A stretch of 47,977 bases of DNA, taken from the IMG/VR virus record IMGVR_UViG_3300048927_000754, positions 1 through 47,977 of that record; one strand, written 5' to 3'. Source of the DNA: a virus. A model generated the notes under the pieces. It searched no databases. It was not told the origin of the DNA and saw nothing but the letters and a program-made list of their open reading frames with translations. Positions 17,375 through 26,013 of the stretch are shown piece after piece (positions within the stretch are counted from its first letter, which is position 1; each line of letters starts with the position of its first letter). The position numbers and the translations under genes were made by a program.

Positions 17375-18067
17375 TTAAGCCGCGGCGACCGTGATGTCGC
17401 CGGAGACTGCGGAAGTGAGGCCGGAAGCGGCCGCACTGAGCGTGACGGTGCCAGCCGCGCTGAAGCTGACTCCCTGCCAGGTCACAACACCTTCGACTGC
17501 GGCTTTCGCGCCGCCGCCGGTGAGGGTGCCCGGACCAGTGCCCTTGGTCAGCGTGACCGAAGCCGTGCTGCCCGTGACCAGGCTTCCGAAGATGTCCTTC
17601 ACGTGCGCAACCACATCGCCCGCCGGAGCGCCGGCCGTCGCCGAGCCCGGATAGCTGATGAACTCGATGTGGTGCGCGTCCCCCGAGGCGACCGGCTTCT
17701 GGGTCCAGCGCGTCACGATGCCAGCAGCGTCGAGGGTGTTAGCAGCGATCAGCTTCTGGTCGTCCGAGGTGCCTTCCGGCCAGATCAACAGCTCGCCATG
17801 TACCTCGGCGTCGTAGTTGATGGCTACGCCCTTCACCGGCTGTGCGGTCTCGCCTTCCTCAGGGGCTTCCCCGGTATCGACGAAGTCGTAGAGCACCTTG
17901 ATGGCCTCGTTGAAGTCGTCTGCAACCTCGTTGTCGGTGTTAAGCAAGGTGCCGGCGGAGAGCTTGCCCTGTCCGCCTGGGATGATGATCAGCTCACGGC
18001 TCCGCTGGCCGTTCGCTTCAGACAGAAGAAATGCGCCAGTGCGGACGCCATTCGTGTTCAGCTCCAT
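17375..18067 (-). CDS. Head decoration protein (gpD-like) with C-terminal Ig-like domain
   Basis: 230 aa, about twice lambda gpD (110 aa). The N-terminal part has the gpD pattern (VRTGAFLLSEANGQRSRE, an early Gly/Leu stretch GKLSAGTLL, then strands to about residue 145). Residues about 155-230 form a separate beta domain ending FSAAGTVTLSAAASGLTSA, the signature of bacterial Ig-like folds on phage capsids. gpD trimers stabilise the expanded shell. The Ig-like extension would project outward. It lies between protease/scaffold and capsid genes. Confidence 0.85.
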   Translation of the reverse strand: MELNTNGVRTGAFLLSEANGQRSRELIIIPGGQGKLSAGTLLNTDNEVADDFNEAIKVLYDFVDTGEAPEEGETAQPVKGVAINYDAEVHGELLIWPEGTSDDQKLIAANTLDAAGIVTRWTQKPVASGDAHHIEFISYPGSATAGAPAGDVVAHVKDIFGSLVTGSTASVTLTKGTGPGTLTGGGAKAAVEGVVTWQGVSFSAAGTVTLSAAASGLTSAVSGDITVAAA

Positions 18068-18069
18068 TT

Positions 18070-19503
18070 TTAAGGTCTCCGGTTTGCGTAGATGGAGGCG
18101 GGATTGAGGGTCTTGGCATTAGCGCCAAGGCCCTGCTTCGCGGCGGCGTCCGCCGGAAGTGCGGTGACGATCTCCTGGTCCTCAGCCTTGGCCGCGGCCA
18201 ACTGCTTGCGGACCTGGGAGATGTCGGTGTTTGTCTTGATGTAGTCGGCTGCCATCTCCGGCAGGCCGCCGGCCGCGCAGGCATCCACGACGCCCTGGGC
18301 ATACGCCAACGCGGTGGGCGCGTCCTGGTCGAGGCGGCCGCGGCGCTGCAGCGCGCGTGTGATGTCGGCGGGGATGTCGGCCTCAAGGACAGCTGCCTGG
18401 TAGGCGGCATCCATCTCGGCCGGCGATGGCACAGCGGATACGGCCGTAGGCGTTGCTTGGGCAGCCGACATCGTGGACACGGTGGCGCCAGGCTCACCGT
18501 CTACAGGAACCTCTGCCTGCGCCTGGTCGCCACCATCGTCATCATCGCCCGGGGTCGCCGGTGCCTTTGCGTTCTGCGCGCCCAAATGACTCACCAGATC
18601 GTCCCATGTGCCCAGGTCGGTGGCGAAGCCGATGTCGATCGCGGCCTGTCCGTTGTAGGTGCCGGCCTGCGTCGAGATAACGGCGTCTACGTTCATGCCC
18701 AAGTTGCGGGCGACGGTATTCGCGAATAGCGAATAGAGCCCGTTGATCTCCAGCTGAGCGTCTTCCTTGGCCGATTCACTCAGCGGGAAGTGAGGGCTGA
18801 AGTCGACCTTCTTGGCGCCGGCATAGATCGCAGTGACCTTGGCGCCGCTCATTTCGGCAGCCTTGCTCCAGTCGATGTGGTAGCCGACCACGCCCACGGA
18901 ACCCACGCCGCCGGTGCGGCTGATCCAAATGCGGTCACAGGCAGTGGCGATGGCGAAGGCTGCCGAGTAGGCATAGTCGTCCACCAGCGCGTGCACCGGC
19001 TTTTCGCCGCGCCGCGCGAAGATCCTGTCGACCAGGTCGAAGTTTCCAGAAGCCATGCCACCAGGCGACTCGATGCGCAGCACCACAGCCTCGACGCGCG
19101 GATCTTCCATCACGTCGTCGAAAGCGTCGCGCAGCGCCACGTAGCTCTGCGGGCCGCCGCCGCTGGGGCCAGGCATCGGCCGGTTGACTAAGCCGCCGCT
19201 GATATTGATTACCGCGAAGAGACCACCGGGCTTATCGGTCTCGTCGCCAGAGATCGGCAGCGAGAGCGAACCGTCGGCTGCAGCCTCGACCACCATGGCC
19301 GATCCATCTGCGATGTTGAAAAGGCCGGTGCCCAGTTCCGTATCCGCGCTGGTTACATCGGCATGGAGATAGGAGCTGATCAGCGCCTCCCCCATGCCCT
19401 GGTGTACCAGTAGGGGGCGGTTGAGCGCGGCACTGGCCAGCGAGGCGACGACGGGGTTCTTGCTCCGGCCGAAGATCCTGGCCAGCAGGGTGGGCTTGTT
19501 CAT
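18070..19503 (-). CDS. Head maturation protease, S49 family, probably with fused scaffold
   Basis: 477 aa. The N-terminal 320 residues match lambda gpC/SppA-type S49 peptidases: ESPGG at 145-149, catalytic Ser180 in YAYSAAFA, and Lys231/232 in YAGAKKVDF. The C-terminal 150 residues are Ala/Gln/Asp-rich and helical, like the Nu3-type scaffold that lambda makes from an internal start. A possible internal ATG is at 18471. The protease cleaves scaffold and portal ends during head assembly. It overlaps the portal stop (ATGA) and precedes the decoration gene. Confidence 0.9.
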   Translation of the reverse strand: MNKPTLLARIFGRSKNPVVASLASAALNRPLLVHQGMGEALISSYLHADVTSADTELGTGLFNIADGSAMVVEAAADGSLSLPISGDETDKPGGLFAVINISGGLVNRPMPGPSGGGPQSYVALRDAFDDVMEDPRVEAVVLRIESPGGMASGNFDLVDRIFARRGEKPVHALVDDYAYSAAFAIATACDRIWISRTGGVGSVGVVGYHIDWSKAAEMSGAKVTAIYAGAKKVDFSPHFPLSESAKEDAQLEINGLYSLFANTVARNLGMNVDAVISTQAGTYNGQAAIDIGFATDLGTWDDLVSHLGAQNAKAPATPGDDDDGGDQAQAEVPVDGEPGATVSTMSAAQATPTAVSAVPSPAEMDAAYQAAVLEADIPADITRALQRRGRLDQDAPTALAYAQGVVDACAAGGLPEMAADYIKTNTDISQVRKQLAAAKAEDQEIVTALPADAAAKQGLGANAKTLNPASIYANRRP

Positions 19504-20987
19504 GGTTGCTCCGTTTCATCGGTGGTGCGGTCGGCGGCATCGCCGGTGGCCTTGGCCGCCCCGCTGCTGTTGGTGCGCCGCGGGTCGCTGTCAAACACCA
19601 GCTGCCCGGCATCGGCGATGGCGTTGTCCTGCTGGATCTGCGCGTTGACCTCTTCCGGATCCTCGCCCGACGACAGAACCACTGCGCGGCGCGACTTGAA
19701 GCCAGCGCGGACTGCCTGCTTCTCGGCCTGTACGTCCTGCACGGGGTGGGACCAGGGCCAGCCCTGCGGCACCCACAGCGTTTCGGTGACCTCTTCGCGC
19801 AGCTCGGCGTAGCCAGGCACGTCGAGGCGGCCGGCCAGCACCGCCTGGTCGTACCAGGCCTCGCGCACGAACTGGCACATCTGCGGAATCAGGTAGAGCC
19901 ACTGGTCCGCCTCGATCACCCGGCGGAACTCGTTGAGGATCAGCTTCAGCGCGCGGTCGCTGACGTTGCGCAGGTCGCCGGTCAGAACCTCATAGGGAAT
20001 GTCGTGCGCAGCGGCTATCGCCATCAGGTGCCCGCGCAGGAACTCCGCGTAGTTGTTGCCTGCGTCGGGTGGGTTGCTAAATTTGACGTCGTAACCTGGA
20101 GGCAGCTCCTGCGCGGTGCCAGGCTCCAGGCCAGCCAGGGGGTCGCCGTTCTCATCGGTGCCCGACTCCATCTCGGACACGACGCTGTCGACCGGATCTC
20201 TGTTCGGATCGTCGCTCTCGACGGCCGTCTTCTGGGTGTAGAAGGCAGCGAACAGGTTTGCGATCGCCTGACGTTCCAGCACCGCATCATCCAAGCGGTC
20301 CAGGTTGAACATGCGCACGATGACCGACGCCGACGCAGGCATGCCGCGAATCTCGCCAGGCCGCGACGGCCGATAAAGGTGGCGGATCTGCTCGGCGGGA
20401 ATGCGCAGCAGCTCGCCGGCGTTGACCACGCCCGGCTCCATGTCGCCCGGATGAGTGCGATACATCCAGTAGGCGACGCGGCGGCCGATCCTGTCGAACT
20501 CGATACCGCGCCGGATCACGTTGCCGTTGTTCAGCGTTGCGTAGTAGTGCTGCGGGCACTGCTCCGATTCGATCAGCTGCACCTGCAACGGAACCGGCAG
20601 GCCGTCGCTCAGTCGGCGGTAGCGGAGGCGGATGAAGACCTCGCCGCCCTCCTTCCAGCTGCGGTATCCCAGTGCCTGCTGGGCGTACCAGTGCAGGACG
20701 CCGTCGGCGTCGCTGACTTTCATCCAGCTGTTCCACCACTTCTGCACTGCCTTCTTGTGCTCCGGGGTGCCCCAGACCGGCTTGGCCTGGATGCCCGTGG
20801 CGATCGCGTTGCTGACCGACTTGTTGAGCGCGGCGACGGCCCATGGATCATTGCGCGCCAAGTGCCGCGCGCGAGCCAGCACCGTCTGCTTGCCATAGAG
20901 CTGCGCGGCGTTTGGGCCCAGCGTGCTGGCCAGGAACATCTTCAGCCGGCGGCCGTTCCCCGAGGCGCGGAAGGCCGGCAGCGGCAT
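19500..20987 (-). CDS. Portal protein (gpB-like)
   Basis: 495 aa from ATG 20987; a TTG at 21005 overlapping the gpW stop is an alternative start. Family features: RARHLARNDPWAVAALNKSV near the N-terminus, WWNSWM, EGGEVFIRLRYRR, IESEQCP, AEQIRHLYRPSRPGEIRGMP, and the late GDLRNVSDRALKLILNEFRR helix. The dodecameric portal sits at one vertex, docks terminase and conducts DNA. Order gpW-portal-protease matches lambda W-B-C. Confidence 0.95.
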   Translation of the reverse strand: MPLPAFRASGNGRRLKMFLASTLGPNAAQLYGKQTVLARARHLARNDPWAVAALNKSVSNAIATGIQAKPVWGTPEHKKAVQKWWNSWMKVSDADGVLHWYAQQALGYRSWKEGGEVFIRLRYRRLSDGLPVPLQVQLIESEQCPQHYYATLNNGNVIRRGIEFDRIGRRVAYWMYRTHPGDMEPGVVNAGELLRIPAEQIRHLYRPSRPGEIRGMPASASVIVRMFNLDRLDDAVLERQAIANLFAAFYTQKTAVESDDPNRDPVDSVVSEMESGTDENGDPLAGLEPGTAQELPPGYDVKFSNPPDAGNNYAEFLRGHLMAIAAAHDIPYEVLTGDLRNVSDRALKLILNEFRRVIEADQWLYLIPQMCQFVREAWYDQAVLAGRLDVPGYAELREEVTETLWVPQGWPWSHPVQDVQAEKQAVRAGFKSRRAVVLSSGEDPEEVNAQIQQDNAIADAGQLVFDSDPRRTNSSGAAKATGDAADRTTDETEQP

Positions 20988-21001
20988 GGCGACTTCAGCG
21001 T

Positions 21002-21217
21002 TCAAAGTCCGGTCCCCGTCTGGGTCAGGCGCACCAGGCCGCGGCGACGCTTTCCGCCGGCAGGCTGAGGCGACAGCTCATTGCGCATCTGCCTCAGCAG
21101 CGCGCGCATGGCGCTCAAGCTCTGGTACTGGACCTCGCGATCGGCATAGCTCACGCGCAGCGTTCCCGTCGCGATCGCTGCTTCCAGCGCCGTCACCTGG
21201 TCCTGCGTGAATGCCAT
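21002..21217 (-). CDS. gpW-like head-tail joining protein
   Basis: 71 aa; lambda gpW is 68. Two helices flank a short beta hairpin: QDQVTALEAAIATGTLRVSYADREVQYQ, then SLSAMRALLRQMRNEL, and a basic tail (GGKRRRG). This is the gpW fold signature. The protein binds below the portal after packaging so that connector and tail can join. It lies between terminase large subunit and portal, as in lambda. Confidence 0.9.
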   Translation of the reverse strand: MAFTQDQVTALEAAIATGTLRVSYADREVQYQSLSAMRALLRQMRNELSPQPAGGKRRRGLVRLTQTGTGL

Positions 21218-21220
21218 GAG

Positions 21221-23317
21221 TTACCGCCCCAAATAGTTGCTGCGGACGACGCGACGGCGCTTGACAGCGCGCGGCTTAGGCACCGGCGCGGCGCCGCCGT
21301 GCACGACGTCCGGGTTGTTGTCCCAATCGGCCGCCCAGCTGGGCGGGTTGGCGAGATTGACGGCAGGCACCTTCAGCCAAAGCGCGAGCGCTTCGTTGTA
21401 GCCGCTGAGGTCGAAGGCCTCGTTGCGCGCATTGGTCAGGTTCTTCCAGCCGTCCGGCAGCCGCGTCTCCGCGGTCAGCTCGTCGTAAAAGCTCGTCGGC
21501 AGCCACTCCGGGAAGTGGTAGAAGCCGACGCCCGGCTCGGCACGCGCGGTGTTTGCCGCGACCGTGTCCTTCAGCCGGTTGGTGTTGAGCAGCAACTGCG
21601 GTACGTCGCCAGCCGAGCCGGAGTTGCGGTCCTTTCGCTTGCTGGCGTCTGGCCTGGTCTCGCGCAGGACAGGGCCGTTCTTGTTCCGGTTGCCATCACC
21701 CTTAAGCAGCCGCACGCGCCAGTGCAGGCTGCGAGCCTTGAGGCTGCGCCAGAACTCCAGCGCCCGCGGCGCGGTTCCTGCCTTGCCGCCCCAGTCGATG
21801 CCGACCGCACGCACCGGCATCGTGCGGCCGCTGTCGTCGTGCAACTGGTACCGGCGCTGGATGACCTTGTCGACCAGACGGTCCCAATCTTCCAGGTAGC
21901 TTGCCGGCTCCAGGCCGAGGAAGCCGCCCGAGCCGTCCGGCCGCGCCGAAGTGCGCAGGGTGAACCAGTCCACCACCCAACGCTCCAGCGCGCCGGTGAC
22001 GCCAACACCCCAGCCCATCACGAGAATCACAAAGCGGTTGCCCTGCACGTCGACCGTGGCGGTCAAAAAGCGCGCGCCACGCGGCACCAGCCCCATGGGC
22101 CAGTCCTCGGCACGCTGCTGCATGTCGTTCGGATCGACCTCCGACCTGGCTGACATCGGGATGTACGGAAGCGCCTGGTCCACGTTGGTCGTGGTCTTCA
22201 GCGCCTTCTCGTCGCCGTTGGACAGGTAAGACTTCAGCGCCTGCAGGTATCGCTCGACCAGTGATTCCCACGACTGAAATGCCGCCGCCGAGCCGCCAAG
22301 CCAGAAGCTGGCCGTCTTGCTCTCGAGCAGCGTTCCTTCCACCGATCCGTCCGGATAAACAACTTGCCCCTCGCCAGCCCAGCGGCCGGCGGCGTTCATT
22401 TCCTTCTTCCACTGCTGCTCGATGCCATTGCCACAGTGCGGGCAATAAAGGATCGAGAACCGCCTGGCCAGTGCCAGGGTGTTGTCCACCAACACCCGCT
22501 CCTTGAGCTCCTCCATCGGCGGCAGCAGGAACTGGTCCAGCCCCGGCACTGCCTGGAAGGGCTGCTTGCACTCCGGACATGGCCAGTACCAGCGGCGGCG
22601 ATCGCCGCGGTTGTACAGCGCGCTGATCCCTGGCGCCGGCGGCGCCTCGTGCGACGTCCCAGGCTTCCACTTGCCGTCGGTGTAGTCCTTGGCTGGGCTC
22701 GACTCGGCGACAGTGATGCCCGCCGACATGTACGTCTGCGTGCGCTTGAGCGCCGCGCCGAACGCTTCATCGATCGACATGTCGCCGGTGAAGTTGTCCA
22801 CGTCCGTCATCAGGACGTCGTGGATGTCCTTGCTCGAAAGCACCGACAGCGATGGCCAACCCAAGCGCAGCACCATGCCGTGCCGGAAGATCTTCATCAG
22901 CACGTTGTCGTCGTGACCGCGCGTGCTGAGCTTGGCTCGCAGCTTCGGGCTCTCGCGGATCGCGCGGCTGATTCGTGTCTTGCTGAAGTCCTCGGCACCC
23001 AACTGACTGGTGTGCACAATCAGGGTGTCGGACGGGTTGCAGGTGATCGTGTAAGCCAGGCGCCCGTCGATCAGCGCGATGGTCTTGCCCGATCGCGCCG
23101 GCCCAACGAACACCACCGCCTCGTAAAGCCGGCTGGCCGTCAGATCCAGCGGCGCCACCATGTAGGGGCTGACCTCGGGGTTCCACGGGCCCATGCTGCC
23201 CGACGAGTTGACGACCTCGAGCGCCTTGGCGCCGTCGCTCACCAGCACGCGGCGCGGCGGGCGGATCATCTCGGCCGTGCCGAGCATCACCTCACGCGCT
23301 GTCGCGAACGTCGCCAT
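21221..23317 (-). CDS. Terminase large subunit (gpA-like)
   Basis: 698 aa; lambda gpA is 641. Walker A-type GPARSGKT at residues 72-79, Walker B-type DVLMTDVDNF near 165-175, a CPECxQPF...CPHCGNG zinc-binding pair in the middle (as in this family), and C-terminal nuclease acidic segments (TVDVQGNRFVILVMGW and VGIDWGG). The enzyme cuts concatemers at cos and drives packaging by ATP hydrolysis. It overlaps the small subunit by 26 bases. Confidence 0.96.
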   Translation of the reverse strand: MATFATAREVMLGTAEMIRPPRRVLVSDGAKALEVVNSSGSMGPWNPEVSPYMVAPLDLTASRLYEAVVFVGPARSGKTIALIDGRLAYTITCNPSDTLIVHTSQLGAEDFSKTRISRAIRESPKLRAKLSTRGHDDNVLMKIFRHGMVLRLGWPSLSVLSSKDIHDVLMTDVDNFTGDMSIDEAFGAALKRTQTYMSAGITVAESSPAKDYTDGKWKPGTSHEAPPAPGISALYNRGDRRRWYWPCPECKQPFQAVPGLDQFLLPPMEELKERVLVDNTLALARRFSILYCPHCGNGIEQQWKKEMNAAGRWAGEGQVVYPDGSVEGTLLESKTASFWLGGSAAAFQSWESLVERYLQALKSYLSNGDEKALKTTTNVDQALPYIPMSARSEVDPNDMQQRAEDWPMGLVPRGARFLTATVDVQGNRFVILVMGWGVGVTGALERWVVDWFTLRTSARPDGSGGFLGLEPASYLEDWDRLVDKVIQRRYQLHDDSGRTMPVRAVGIDWGGKAGTAPRALEFWRSLKARSLHWRVRLLKGDGNRNKNGPVLRETRPDASKRKDRNSGSAGDVPQLLLNTNRLKDTVAANTARAEPGVGFYHFPEWLPTSFYDELTAETRLPDGWKNLTNARNEAFDLSGYNEALALWLKVPAVNLANPPSWAADWDNNPDVVHGGAAPVPKPRAVKRRRVVRSNYLGR

Positions 23318-23795
23318 CGACCACCTGTTCGAACATCTTCTGCCGGACCCGGTCGCAGCTGTCTTGCGCGGCCTGTACCTGCTTGGGCGACAGCGCGACG
23401 TCTCGCTCGAGCACGTCCGGCAGCGTGTCCATGAACATCACGATTGTTTTGACCAGCTCGGCGAACCGGGCTTCTACCTCCGCAGCCGGCACCAGCAGGC
23501 CCATGCTCGATTCGAGCTTCAGCCGCTCGTTCTCAGACTGAAACCACTTCAGCCGATCGGTGGGCGGCAGGTTGTGGGGATCGATCACCCCCTCTTCGCC
23601 GTCGCCATCTGGCAGCGCGTCGACCAGTGCTGGCGCCACATCGGCGAGGCGATACACGTCGTGGCCGCCGCGCTTGCCGAGCGGAGCGACGCCAGCTTCC
23701 CGTATCCGTTTTGTAGCCGTGCGCCGGTCCATCCGGAACTCGTCGGCGAGGCGGGCGATGGACCACCCGGCCTGGAATGCGCTGACGTCGCCCAT
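23292..23795 (-). CDS. Terminase small subunit (Nu1/DUF1441-like)
   Basis: 167 aa from ATG 23795, with AGGTGA just upstream; a GTG two codons earlier is possible. The N-terminal winged helix (WSIARLADEFRMDRRTATKRIREAG and DVYRLADVAPAL) recognises cos. A coiled segment follows (FQSENERLKLESS), and the C-terminus would bind the large subunit. Lambda Nu1 is 181 aa. Its place next to the gene-free interval 23802-24003 supports a cos site there. Confidence 0.92.
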   Translation of the reverse strand: MGDVSAFQAGWSIARLADEFRMDRRTATKRIREAGVAPLGKRGGHDVYRLADVAPALVDALPDGDGEEGVIDPHNLPPTDRLKWFQSENERLKLESSMGLLVPAAEVEARFAELVKTIVMFMDTLPDVLERDVALSPKQVQAAQDSCDRVRQKMFEQVVDGDVRDSA

Positions 23796-23801
23796 GCTCA
23801 C

Positions 23802-24003
23802 CTATGCGCAGCGTGCGCAGCGCCAAACCCCTTGGAAACAGCTGTGAAGTGCCACCTGTGGTGGAGGACCATGAAGATCCAAAAAATTCTCGAGAACCGC
23901 GCCGGTTCGCCCCCGCGGTTGCCTCACCGGTCGGCCAGGGGCCCCCGGCGTCCATTCATGTTCATGAACGAACCGCAAGACCGTCCCAAATTAACATTTG
24001 TCT
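23802..24003. other. Probable cos region
   Basis: 202 bases without a gene, directly upstream of the terminase small subunit, where lambdoid phages have cos. It contains GAACCG-CGC-CGGTTC (23894-23908), a GC-rich segment CCCCCGCGG, CCACCTGTGGTGG (about 23855), and the palindrome GTTCATGAAC (23960-23969). Any of the first two could be part of a cosN nick site with dyad symmetry, but the sequence alone does not show where cutting occurs. Confidence 0.5.
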
Positions 24004-24474
24004 TCACGCCGGTGCGCCTGGCCTGGGCAGCGGCTTGATCTGATCGCCCATCGGGGCGTTGTCACAACATTTGTCGCAATGCCTTGAGACCAGCGACCAC
24101 GCGGTCTGCTGATCCCACCAGAGCGCGCCGCATTCAGTGCAGTAGTGCGTGGCTTCTCGCTCATTGACTGTGACTGCCGGCATCGACAACTGGTCACGCA
24201 GGCGGAAGCCGAGCAGCGACCAAAGCTTCTCTACTGCATTCGCGCGGGCCACGAGCTTTCCGCGCGCCTGGTCATAGTTGTCGGCGTGGGTAGCTGCCGA
24301 CTCGCCTGTCACCAGGTATCCATTCTTGAGTCGAAGCACGCAGATTGTCAGCCGGCCGTCGATGCCACAGAGGAACATGTCGTCCGCGATCTCAGCCTCC
24401 AGGTCAGCCCGCTTGATGCGAGGCGCATTCAGGCCTTTGGCCTCGGTCTCATGTTCGCGGGAATCGTGCTTCAT
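24004..24474 (-). CDS. Gp49/Sf6 gp66-family protein with C-terminal zinc motif
   Basis: 156 aa. Residues about 22-100 follow the N4 Gp49/Sf6 gene 66 family (AEIADDMFLCG... LTICVLRLKNGYLVTGESA... NYDQARGKLVARANAVEKLWSLLGFRL). The function of that family is unknown. The C-terminal part has CTECGALWW...CDKCCDN, a two-CxxC zinc-ribbon pattern not usual for the family, so this may be a fusion. It overlaps the Rz stop by 4 bases and lies between the lysis genes and the cos region. Confidence 0.8.
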   Translation of the reverse strand: MKHDSREHETEAKGLNAPRIKRADLEAEIADDMFLCGIDGRLTICVLRLKNGYLVTGESAATHADNYDQARGKLVARANAVEKLWSLLGFRLRDQLSMPAVTVNEREATHYCTECGALWWDQQTAWSLVSRHCDKCCDNAPMGDQIKPLPRPGAPA

Positions 24475-24968
24475 GGCTTCACTTCCCTTCCGGTTCTGAC
24501 CGCTTCGTATCGGTCGATGGCTTCGTCTCGCTCGGACTGGGCGAGCTCGGTTGCTCGTAGAACTCGCGCCGCACCTGCCCGGCGTAGTCGGTCCGCTTCA
24601 GCAGCTGCTGCGGCAATTCCGGCATCACTGGACAGACGGGCGGTGGCGGTGCTTGCTTCCCACTGCTGGCGCAGCCGGCCAATGTCAGCATCGCGACCAG
24701 CAAGAGCAGCAGCCAGCCGGGCGTCGTAGTCCGCATTGATCTTCTCCTCGCGCTTGTCCGCGCTGTCGCCGGCGGCCTGGGTGGCCAGTCCCTGCTTTTG
24801 TTCCTGGGTGCGCGCGGCAGCTTGGGCGGTTGCCTCAGCCTTTGCGCCGGTGGCGGTGTTGGTGGCCTGCACGGTCACCGCCCGGTCGCCGCGCCACGCC
24901 CAGCCGGCACCGAATCCGGCGCCTACCAGCAGCACGACGATCAGTGCACCCAAGGCGATGCGGTTCAT
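24471..24968 (-). CDS. Rz: Rz-like inner-membrane spanin
   Basis: 165 aa from ATG 24968 (open frame extends upstream but the TM start sets this choice). An N-terminal signal anchor (IALGALIVVLLVGAGFGAGWAW) is followed by a long periplasmic Ala/Glu/Arg coiled coil (KREEKINADYDARLAAALAGRD... RLRRAGAARVLRATELAQSERD). This is the i-spanin layout. Spanins fuse inner and outer membranes in the last step of lysis of Gram-negative hosts. Rz1 is read inside it in another frame. Confidence 0.85.
   Translation of the reverse strand: MNRIALGALIVVLLVGAGFGAGWAWRGDRAVTVQATNTATGAKAEATAQAAARTQEQKQGLATQAAGDSADKREEKINADYDARLAAALAGRDADIGRLRQQWEASTATARLSSDAGIAAAAAEADRLRRAGAARVLRATELAQSERDEAIDRYEAVRTGREVKP
24479..24736 (-). 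CDS. Rz1: Rz1-like outer-membrane lipoprotein spanin, embedded in Rz
   Basis: 85 aa, entirely within the Rz gene in a different frame. A signal peptide with lipobox (LLLLLVAMLTLAGC, Cys at about residue 22) is followed by a Pro-rich mature part (PPPPVCPVMPELP), exactly the Rz1 pattern. Such embedded o-spanins pair with the i-spanin across the periplasm. Confidence 0.88.
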   Translation of the reverse strand: MRTTTPGWLLLLLVAMLTLAGCASSGKQAPPPPVCPVMPELPQQLLKRTDYAGQVRREFYEQPSSPSPSETKPSTDTKRSEPEGK

Positions 24969-24970
24969 GG

Positions 24971-25555
24971 TCAGGCCTCTCGCAGCGCGAAAATGAGGTT
25001 TCCTGCGGCCATGCGCCGCTCCACCTTGTCGCCGTCCACTGCGCGCCAAGTGATCGTCACCAGCAGCAGCGAGACGGTGTGCCAGTCGCCGGCGTTGGCC
25101 GCGGCCCAGAGCTCGTCCCAGGGGTCCATGACGGCCAGCTCCAGGATGTCGGCGATGGCGTAGAGGTAGCCGATCTTCGTTTCCGCGCCTGGCTGCAGCG
25201 CCAACAGGGTGAAGATGCGAGGTTCCAGCTCCGCCGCGATGCCCTTGAGCCTCAGCTCCAACTGCCGCAGCGAGATCTCCTCCGGCTGGGGGATCTTCTT
25301 CAGCGCATGCCCAAAGCCCACGCGCTCCACGTTGTCCGGGCCCAGATGTGGGATTTCGTTGTGCGGCCAGAACTCCTTCAGCAGCGTCTCGGCCTTGATG
25401 ACCCCGTTGCTCTGAGCCTTGGCCAGCGTTTCGTCTGTCAGGTCTGATGCCTGCTGGTTCATTCGTTCCCTGTCCGTTTTGCGGCCACCGCGGCGGCCTT
25501 CGGGCGCGGCAAGGCGCCGCTCCTCTTGTTGTTTGTCGATCCCGGACAACGGCAT
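24971..25555 (-). CDS. Unknown protein in lysis cassette
   Basis: 194 aa from ATG 25555, which overlaps the holin-like stop; an internal ATG at 25462 (MNQQASDLTDETL) is an alternative that removes a very basic N-terminus. No signal peptide or membrane span. A central VERVGFGHALKK resembles a lysozyme active-site stretch only superficially, and the surrounding sequence does not support it. The rest is helical and acidic with several Trp. It lies between holin and Rz in a tightly coupled set, so a role in lysis or late regulation is possible. Confidence 0.65.
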   Translation of the reverse strand: MPLSGIDKQQEERRLAAPEGRRGGRKTDRERMNQQASDLTDETLAKAQSNGVIKAETLLKEFWPHNEIPHLGPDNVERVGFGHALKKIPQPEEISLRQLELRLKGIAAELEPRIFTLLALQPGAETKIGYLYAIADILELAVMDPWDELWAAANAGDWHTVSLLLVTITWRAVDGDKVERRMAAGNLIFALREA

Positions 25556-26013
25556 CACTTCGGTTCCTTCGGGTCGCCCCTAACTTCCGCAGCCAGGCGC
25601 CGGGTGATGGCGCAGGGCAGAAGTTCGAGGGTTGCCAGAACGCAGGACAGGCTCAATGGCGCGGCCAGGCCGAACAGAAGCGCGACCAGCGCGCTGACGT
25701 GGTTGTCCCACCACAGGTAGATCACGCCGAACGTCGCGACCGATCCGACCATCTGCGCGACCGCCATCTGCCCGCGGCGCGTCATTGGCAGCCACTCGGA
25801 CGGAATCCAGTTGATCCGGATGATCACCACCCAGCCGATCAGCATGCCCAGCAGGACCGTCCAGAAACCCAGCGGCGCCGTAGCTGTCAGCCGGTGGACG
25901 TAGGCGATCAGCCAGTCCAAATCAGCCGAGTGCGCCGACAGCAGGGCCAGCGCGGCAAGGATGCTGGCCAGGCTGACGGTTCCCAGCAGGGTGCGGCCGG
26001 TGCCGGCGCTCAC
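25555..26013 (-). CDS. Holin-like membrane protein
   Basis: 152 aa starting at GTG 26013, which overlaps the endolysin TGA (GTGA). Four hydrophobic segments can be seen: LLGTVSLASILAALALLSA, FWTVLLGMLIGWVVIIRI, MVGSVATFGVIYLWW, and ALVALLFGLAAPLSLSCVLA, with a charged C-terminus. Size, multiple spans and place directly after the endolysin fit a holin that releases the endolysin, though it matches no class exactly. Confidence 0.7.
   Translation of the reverse strand: MSAGTGRTLLGTVSLASILAALALLSAHSADLDWLIAYVHRLTATAPLGFWTVLLGMLIGWVVIIRINWIPSEWLPMTRRGQMAVAQMVGSVATFGVIYLWWDNHVSALVALLFGLAAPLSLSCVLATLELLPCAITRRLAAEVRGDPKEPK

Noticed and set aside
19506-22153. Long plus-strand frames opposite portal and terminase genes
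   Set aside because: Their His/Arg/Gly-rich products are typical antisense shadows of GC-rich genes.
25360-25400. GFGHALKK segment as a lysozyme active site in the 194-aa lysis-cassette protein
   Set aside because: The rest of the protein has no lysozyme features, and a better lytic-transglycosylase candidate is at 26010-26570.
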